Shown here piece by piece: positions 6,374-11,196 of a stretch of DNA of 11,196 bases. The notes under the pieces were generated by a model, which ran no database searches, was not told the origin of the DNA, and saw only the letters and a list, made by a program, of their open reading frames with translations. Both the position numbers and the translations under genes were made by a program. The stretch spans positions 1 to 11,196 of the forward strand of contig CALLLZ010000243.1 of the NCBI GenBank assembly GCA_938008005.1. The letters are read 5' to 3'. Numbering within the stretch: position 1 is the first letter of the stretch; each line of letters begins with the position of its first letter. This DNA comes from an uncultured Marinicella sp. (GTDB lineage Bacteria; Pseudomonadota; Gammaproteobacteria; Xanthomonadales; Marinicellaceae).

Positions 6374-8272
6374 ATGCATAACAAAATAACAGCGATTGCG
6401 ATTATATTTTGTCTGATGCATTTTACCCAACTTTTATTGGCTCAAAAAACTCCTCAAAGTCAAAACCTAGATCAAATATTTGCCGAATATGAAATAGAAC
6501 TCAGCAACAACCCAAGTGCCGTTGTCAAAAAATTGTTAGCTGCACCTGTCAACGATAATCAACATGAGTTGGCAGCCCAGTACCATTACACCCTTAGCTA
6601 CGCCTACTTAAACTTAGTCTATCCGCAAAAATCACTGACTGCAGCCAACCAAGCCCTGTCACTCCTTCAAAACCAACAACCAGCATGGCTATATAACCGC
6701 ATACTTATTACAAAATCTCAAGCCATGGAACTGAATGGTCAAGCCAATGAAGCCCTACCTCTGGCCAAACAGGCATTAAGTTGGGCAGAGTCTCAGAACA
6801 ATGAAACATCAGATCAACAAAAAATGATTATTGATGCATTGATTGCGTTGGGTTATATAGAGAACACTTTAGGAAACTCAGTAGCTGCTTTGGAAGCCTT
6901 AATGCGTGCTTATAATATGGCACCACAAACTGATGCGGTCAATACCAAAAGCGCCATTGCAAGCAGCATAGCTTTGGTTTATGAATACCGGCGCGAGAAT
7001 AAATTGGCCATACCTTATTTTGAAGAAGCCGTTCAATATCATCGACGCACTGAAAATTTGCTGGAGTTATCCATAGCCTTATATGGCCTAGGTCGGGCCA
7101 ATAAAAATCTTGGATTACATGAACTTGGAAAAAACCAACTATTAGAGTCGCTAGAAATTTCCAGAACTATAGATGATGATCAAGGCATAGCATATGCTTT
7201 GAAAGAATTGGCACCGTTATACATGCAAGCTGAAGAACTGGACGAAGCAGAGTCTATGCTCAATGAAGCAGCCAATCTATTTAATCAAAGCAATAATAAA
7301 TTCATGTTATTTGACTTGCACAAAACGCTGAGCCAATTGTACCTGGCAAAAAATGACAGCAACAATGCGCAACTTAATCTCAAACTGGCTAAACAACATT
7401 TGAATCCAAAACGCATGCCCATTCAAGCCATATCGCTGGAAGAGTTAGAGTCCCAAGTTAACGCTGCACAAGGACTATACAAAGAAGCATTTACCCAGTT
7501 AATCAGCACTGTTGGCAGAAAGCAAAGAATCCTATCTGAACAAAGCACACAACAATTACATGAGTTAAGAACTCAATTTGAACTGGAAGCACAAGCCAAA
7601 GAAAACTCCCTGCTGTCGCAAGAAAATGCAGAACAGAAGTTAAGACTCTTAAATGAAGAACAACAGAACAATAAACTGATGCTGGCCATTATTGCCACAG
7701 CCAGCTTGGTTGTCATATTGATAGCAACGGAACTACATAATAGAAAACAACAGCGAAGACTTTATCAATTAGCCAATTATGATCAACTTACCGGCTTGCC
7801 AAACCGGACCTACACATTACAAAAACTCAAGGCTAATCATCACAAACTTAAACCAGAACAGTTTATTTATATAGTTATGCTTGACCTTGATTATTTCAAA
7901 CAAATCAACGACCGATTAGGCCACGATGTAGGCGACCAAGTTTTAAATCAAATTGGCCAACTATGTCGACAACATATTGTGCAACCTCATATAGCTGGCC
8001 GATTTGGCGGAGAGGAGTTTTTACTGGCTTTTTTTGACAGCTCAGTTGAAGAAGTTACGACAATAATTGAAACGCTGCGCCAACACGCATCCAACATCAA
8101 CAAACTCATAAAAACTGACAACAACACAGCCTGTCCCCCCATCAGTTTTTCTGCTGGATTAAGTAGCTGTCAAAGTAACAAAGCCATTTCTGATTGCATC
8201 AAAAATGCTGATCTGGCAATGTATCAGGCTAAAAATGCTGGCCGCAATCAAACGATGGTTCCGGAAAGTTAA
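6374..8272 (+). CDS. Membrane-anchored diguanylate cyclase with periplasmic TPR sensor domain
   Basis: The 632-residue protein is predicted to make cyclic di-GMP from two GTP. Residues 1-23 look like a signal peptide ending LLLA. Residues ~30-390 form a helical repeat region with several TPR-like pairs (for example ALYGLGRANKNLGLHELG and ALKELAPLYMQAEELDEAE), expected to be periplasmic. A charged coiled-coil-like helix at ~395-433 leads into one membrane span at ~436-453. The cytoplasmic GGDEF domain spans ~468-628: YDQLTGLPNR at 469-478, LDLDYFKQINDRLGH at 503-517 with the likely metal ligand Asp504, the active-site GGEEF at 545-549, and NADLAMYQAKNAGRN near the end. The active site is intact. 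The inhibitory RxxD site expected five residues before GGEEF is absent (VQPH instead). There is no EAL domain. The start follows a weak GAAG ribosome-binding site. The gene stands alone, divergent from the dcw cluster. The ligand sensed by the TPR region cannot be told. Confidence 0.95.
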   Translation: MHNKITAIAIIFCLMHFTQLLLAQKTPQSQNLDQIFAEYEIELSNNPSAVVKKLLAAPVNDNQHELAAQYHYTLSYAYLNLVYPQKSLTAANQALSLLQNQQPAWLYNRILITKSQAMELNGQANEALPLAKQALSWAESQNNETSDQQKMIIDALIALGYIENTLGNSVAALEALMRAYNMAPQTDAVNTKSAIASSIALVYEYRRENKLAIPYFEEAVQYHRRTENLLELSIALYGLGRANKNLGLHELGKNQLLESLEISRTIDDDQGIAYALKELAPLYMQAEELDEAESMLNEAANLFNQSNNKFMLFDLHKTLSQLYLAKNDSNNAQLNLKLAKQHLNPKRMPIQAISLEELESQVNAAQGLYKEAFTQLISTVGRKQRILSEQSTQQLHELRTQFELEAQAKENSLLSQENAEQKLRLLNEEQQNNKLMLAIIATASLVVILIATELHNRKQQRRLYQLANYDQLTGLPNRTYTLQKLKANHHKLKPEQFIYIVMLDLDYFKQINDRLGHDVGDQVLNQIGQLCRQHIVQPHIAGRFGGEEFLLAFFDSSVEEVTTIIETLRQHASNINKLIKTDNNTACPPISFSAGLSSCQSNKAISDCIKNADLAMYQAKNAGRNQTMVPES

Positions 8273-8507
8273 TTTACACCCACCTAAATATAGCACCTGA
8301 TCTTTAAGAAAGTTTTATATACTGAATTTGAGCTCCATTCATTGTTAGAAAAACATCAAGAAAAGTTGAAAAGCTTGCGAGAGGAAGTTACACGTCAGTT
8401 AAACACAATACCCAGCTAGATAGCATCAAGCAATTGCTCACCGCACCAACTTCAAACACCTACAGTTAGCCAACAGTGTTTCATTGTTTTTTTAATTCCA
8501 CCAAAGA
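8273..8507. other. Convergent intergenic region after the GGDEF gene
   Basis: No supported gene is present. A plus-strand open frame at 8294-8419 encodes a lysine/glutamate-rich helical-looking tail (LLEKHQEKLKSLREE). It has no ATG or GTG start and only a weak TTG at 8342, so it may be chance or a gene remnant. A 10-bp palindrome AGCAATTGCT lies at 8429-8438. A run of seven or more T at about 8486-8492 follows a weak AAACAC/GTGTTT inverted repeat and could be a poor first terminator for the GGDEF gene. Confidence 0.5.
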
Positions 8508-8538
8508 AAAAGCCTTTATCAAAAAGATAAAGGCTTTT
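8508..8538. terminator. Bidirectional intrinsic terminator between the GGDEF gene and icd
   Basis: A perfect 13-bp stem pairs 8508-8520 (AAAAGCCTTTATC) with 8526-8538 (GATAAAGGCTTTT) around a 5-nt A loop. On the plus strand the hairpin runs into TTTTAT; on the minus strand it runs into TTTTTCTTT. It therefore fits termination of both the rightward GGDEF gene and the leftward icd gene. The stem has only four G-C pairs, but its U tracts are good in both directions. Confidence 0.88.
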
Positions 8539-8619
8539 ATGGGTACGTTAAACTGTCAACGGTCTAACTTAACATCTGGCAATGTCCTTTCAGGCTTAAC
8601 AGTTAACTTTGAAAAATCA

Positions 8620-10842
8620 TTAAATTGAATCAATGATGCCGTTCAATGTTGCACTGGGTCGCATAGCAGCTTCAGCCAATTGATTGTTTGGCTCGAAATA
8701 GCCCCCGATTTCAACTGCTGTACCCTGAGCATCCAGTAGCTCTTGTAAAATCGCAGCTTCATTTTGCTTCAGTTGCTCAAAAACCTGTTTAAATTTCGCA
8801 TTCAATATGGCATCTTCGTTTTGCACTGACAAAGCTTTGGCCCAATACTTGGTTAAATAATATTGCGATCCACGGTTATCCAACTCGTTGACTTTTCGTG
8901 AAGGTGATTTATTCTCACTCAAATACCTTTCATTGGCATCATCTAAAGCAGCAGCCAAAACTTTGGCTTGCTGGTTATTGGTTTTATCTGCCAGGTCTTC
9001 CAAAGAAACAGCCAAGGCCAAAAATTCACCCAGGGAATCCCAACGTAAATGGCCTTCTTCAACAAATTGCTGAACATGCTTGGGTGCTGACCCACCGGCG
9101 CCAGTCTCGAATAAACCACCGCCTGCCAACAAAGGCACAATAGATAACATTTTAGCACTGGTACCCAACTCAATAATTGGGAACAGATCAGTCAAATAAT
9201 CACGCAATACATTACCAGTCACTGAAATGGTGTCTAAACCTTCGGTCACTCGTTCACAGGTGTACCGCATGGCAGCTTTGGGGTTCATAATTTTGATTTC
9301 CAGACCGCTTGTATCATGTTCAGGCAAATAGCTCTCTACTTTTTCAATCAAGTTACGGTCATGAGCACGGTTTTCATCTAACCAAAAAATCGCTGCTGAA
9401 CCGGTATTTCTGGCTCGAGTAACAGCCAATTTAACCCAATCTCTTATCGGCAAATCTTTGGTTTGACAAGCGCGCCAAATATCACCCACTTCTACCTCAT
9501 GCTGCATGAGAATCTCACCAGCGGTATTGACCACTCGCATCATGCCTGCTTGTTCTATTTCAAAAGTCTTGTCATGGGAACCATACTCTTGGGCTTTTTG
9601 TGCCATCAGTCCAACATTACATACATTACCCATACTCACCACATCAAAAGCACCATGCTCCTGACAATATTCGATGATTTCTTGATAGATACCAGCGTAG
9701 CTGCGATCTGGGATGATGGCAAGCGTATCTTGTAACTGACCTTCTGAGTTCCACATTTTCGCTGATGACTTAATGGCTGCAGGCATCGATGCATCAATGA
9801 TGACATTATTAGGGACATGTAAATTGGTGATGCCTTTATCAGAATCAACCATTGCCAAAGCAGGTTGCGTTTCATAACAAGCCATTATGTCAGCTTCTAT
9901 TTCAGCTTGTTTAGTCGCAGACAACTGCTGAATTTTGTTATAAACACTGCCAATACCATTGTTCACCTCTACACCAATTTCTTCGAATAAAGAACCATGC
10001 TTGTTAAAGGCCTCTTCATAATACACTTCAACGGCATGACCAAACATAATCGGGTCTGACACTTTCATCATGGTGGCTTTTAAATGCAATGATAACAATA
10101 CATTTGATGACTTGGCATCTTTGATCGTTTTAGCAAAAAACTTCCTTAAAGCCAATTGACTCATACAAGATGAATCTATCACTTCTTGTGCTTGTAACTG
10201 TAAACCAGCCTTCATTACAGTGACTTTACCATTGGCATCTACGTGTTCAATACGAACTTCATCAGCACTTGGCATCACATAAGACTGTTCACTACCATAA
10301 AAATCTCCAGCGTCCATATGCGCGACATGGGTTTTTGAGTCACTTTTAATCTCTCCCAAACGATGTGGGTTGTTTCTCGCATAAGCTTTAACTGCAGCAG
10401 CCACTCGACGATCAGAGTTACCCTCACGTAAAACTGGATTAACTGCACTGCCTAAAACTTTTGCATATTTTTGCGCTGCGATCTTTTGTTCTTCAGTCTC
10501 AGCATCTTCTGGAAAATCAGGTAAGTCATAACCTTTGGCTTGCAGCTCTTTGATGGCTGCGTTTAATTGTGGGACAGAAGCAGAAATGTTTGGCAGCTTT
10601 ATGATATTCGCTTCGGGCGTTTTAGCCAATACACCCAATTCACTCAATGCATCTTCGGATTTTTGCGTTTCTTTTAACCTTTCTGGAAATTGCGCCAAAA
10701 TCCGACTGGCCAAAGAAATGTCTTTGGTTTCAACTTCAACTCCGGCCTGAGCCGCAAAACTTTGTACAATAGGTAAAAAAGAATAAGTAGCCAAAGCTGG
10801 CGCCTCATCAGTGATGGTATAAATAATGGTTTGTTTGGTCAT
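8620..10842 (-). CDS. icd: Monomeric NADP-dependent isocitrate dehydrogenase
   Basis: This enzyme oxidatively decarboxylates isocitrate to 2-oxoglutarate with NADP+ in the TCA cycle. It belongs to the ~740-residue monomeric family (Azotobacter vinelandii type), not the ~416-residue dimeric E. coli type. Using the ATG at 10842 the product is 740 residues and co-linear with the family. The substrate-site segment GSAVNPVLREGNSDRR at 131-146 holds Ser132, Asn135, Arg139 and Arg145. Other landmarks are Lys255 in LHLKATMMKVSDPIMFG, Asp350 in VIIDASMP, Tyr420 in AQEYGSHDKTF, Arg547-Asp548 in GNVLRDYLTDLFP, and the NADP-site His589 and Arg600 in SAPKHVQQF and HLRWDSLGEF. An upstream ATG at 10875 would add 11 non-conserved residues. 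The 10842 start is preferred because it begins like the family (IIYTITDEAPALATYS) and has GGAG 5 nt upstream. It is a single-gene unit ending at the bidirectional terminator. Confidence 0.97.
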   Translation of the reverse strand: MTKQTIIYTITDEAPALATYSFLPIVQSFAAQAGVEVETKDISLASRILAQFPERLKETQKSEDALSELGVLAKTPEANIIKLPNISASVPQLNAAIKELQAKGYDLPDFPEDAETEEQKIAAQKYAKVLGSAVNPVLREGNSDRRVAAAVKAYARNNPHRLGEIKSDSKTHVAHMDAGDFYGSEQSYVMPSADEVRIEHVDANGKVTVMKAGLQLQAQEVIDSSCMSQLALRKFFAKTIKDAKSSNVLLSLHLKATMMKVSDPIMFGHAVEVYYEEAFNKHGSLFEEIGVEVNNGIGSVYNKIQQLSATKQAEIEADIMACYETQPALAMVDSDKGITNLHVPNNVIIDASMPAAIKSSAKMWNSEGQLQDTLAIIPDRSYAGIYQEIIEYCQEHGAFDVVSMGNVCNVGLMAQKAQEYGSHDKTFEIEQAGMMRVVNTAGEILMQHEVEVGDIWRACQTKDLPIRDWVKLAVTRARNTGSAAIFWLDENRAHDRNLIEKVESYLPEHDTSGLEIKIMNPKAAMRYTCERVTEGLDTISVTGNVLRDYLTDLFPIIELGTSAKMLSIVPLLAGGGLFETGAGGSAPKHVQQFVEEGHLRWDSLGEFLALAVSLEDLADKTNNQQAKVLAAALDDANERYLSENKSPSRKVNELDNRGSQYYLTKYWAKALSVQNEDAILNAKFKQVFEQLKQNEAAILQELLDAQGTAVEIGGYFEPNNQLAEAAMRPSATLNGIIDSI

Positions 10843-10901
10843 GTCCGCTCCAGTTGATTTTTGGCCATCAAGCAACTGTCATAAAACATCAATCACGCAT
10901 G

Positions 10902-10916
10902 GCCATAATTAATGGC
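10902..10916. promoter_or_regulatory. Inverted repeat GCCAT-N5-ATGGC at the predicted icd start site
   Basis: GCCAT (10902-10906) and ATGGC (10912-10916) form a perfect 5-bp inverted repeat that coincides with the predicted icd transcription start. The left half is part of the 8-bp palindrome ATGGCCAT (10899-10906). A further TGGCCAT at 10862-10868 pairs with ATGGCCA at 10899-10905. The set could be an operator or a leader hairpin; neither is proved. Confidence 0.3.
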
Positions 10917-10920
10917 GCGA

Positions 10921-10951
10921 ATTATATCAAAACCCATGTGTATTATCTCAA
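10921..10951 (-). promoter_or_regulatory. Predicted icd promoter (extended -10)
   Basis: On the minus strand, TGATATAAT contains a perfect TATAAT (10926-10921) with an upstream TG, an extended -10. TTGAGA (10951-10946) could be the -35, but its 19-bp spacing is long. Transcription would start near 10914, giving a leader of about 70 nt before the icd ATG at 10842. Confidence 0.55.
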
Positions 10952-10982
10952 AAACATACAATACTTCCGCATCTAATAAATT

Positions 10983-11196
10983 TTAATCCTTTAACCTAGA
11001 CCAAGCAAAGTGAAGCCCAATAACCTCAAAGCAAATATCAAGATAAAGCAAGTCCAGCAAATGGGTTTATTAAGGGGTTGGCACAGCCGGATTGCCTGGA
11101 ATGGAAATAGGCGAGATAGGAAAAATCACTGGCCAAAGAGATCTGAACCCTCAAGCCCCCTCCCTAGGGTCATCATATATTCACTTCATGATAGTC
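10983..11196. repeat. Possible dispersed repeat element upstream of icd (runs off window)
   Basis: The block beyond the icd promoter has no supported gene. The right part (from about 11061) is noticeably richer in G+C than the flanking intergenic DNA. On the minus strand two short frames meet. One reads LAYFHSRQSGCANPLINPFAG and then stops. The next frame reads DLLYLDICFEVIGLHFAW and SRLKD before a stop at 10983. Removing one G from GCTGGACTT (about 11050) would fuse them. On the plus strand one frame stays open from 10995 to the window end. These peptide strings resemble, from memory, short 'hypothetical proteins' seen in many copies in marine gammaproteobacteria, which suggests a non-coding dispersed repeat rather than a gene. 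This recollection is unverified. Confidence 0.35.

Noticed and set aside
6358..6381. A seven-codon ORF (MKIYQHA) overlapping the GGDEF start codon
   Set aside because: It is too short to judge, has no ribosome-binding site, and such overlaps occur by chance in AT-rich DNA.
8454..8492. A terminator from AAACAC/GTGTTT followed by a T run
   Set aside because: Arms are only 6 bp, A/T-rich, with a 16-nt loop and a gap before the T run. The hairpin at 8508-8538 is far better.
10843..10875. Extension of isocitrate dehydrogenase to the upstream ATG at 10875
   Set aside because: The 11 extra residues are not part of the family N terminus, and the GGAG ribosome-binding site is positioned for the ATG at 10842.
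11115..11165. A tRNA-like T-arm sequence (GGTTCAGATC) on the minus strand
   Set aside because: The invariant A of the TTCRA core is G here, and no acceptor, D-arm or anticodon stems can be fitted around it.

Overview
The window looks like chromosomal DNA of an AT-rich (roughly 40% G+C by eye) gammaproteobacterium. The evidence is the gene order and family types: a dcw (division and cell wall) cluster in the order mraZ-rsmH-ftsL-ftsI-murE-murF, a short gammaproteobacterial-type FtsL, a MurE with the meso-diaminopimelate DNPR motif, and a monomeric NADP-dependent isocitrate dehydrogenase. I cannot name genus or species from sequence alone.

Layout. Positions 1-5863 (minus strand) hold the start of the dcw cluster, read right to left: mraZ, rsmH, ftsL, ftsI, murE and the first ~324 codons of murF, which runs off the left edge. 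Every junction is a stop/start overlap, so this is one tightly packed, probably translationally coupled message. A good sigma70-type promoter (TTGACT-17-TAAAGT) lies upstream of mraZ. Between its -10 and the GTG start codon of mraZ sit four GTG-centred boxes spaced exactly 10 bp apart, which I read as the MraZ autoregulatory operator. Positions 5864-6373 are a 510-bp divergent intergenic region with a strikingly G-depleted tract. Positions 6374-8272 (plus strand) encode a membrane-anchored diguanylate cyclase with a periplasmic TPR sensor. Positions 8273-8619 are a convergent intergenic region with a strong bidirectional hairpin terminator at 8508-8538. Positions 8620-10842 (minus strand) encode monomeric isocitrate dehydrogenase, preceded by an extended -10 promoter and small inverted repeats. 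Positions ~10983-11196 are non-genic on present evidence but have features of a dispersed repeat element.

How the genes work together. MraZ is a repressor of the cluster and RsmH methylates 16S rRNA. FtsL and FtsI belong to the divisome that makes septal peptidoglycan, and MurE and MurF make the UDP-MurNAc-pentapeptide precursor that FtsI finally cross-links. The cyclic-di-GMP synthase and isocitrate dehydrogenase are separate transcription units with no evident functional link to the cluster.

No clearly novel system is visible. The most informative non-coding signals are the 10-bp-periodic MraZ box array, the G-depleted leader tract before the GGDEF gene, and the repeat-like block at the right edge.
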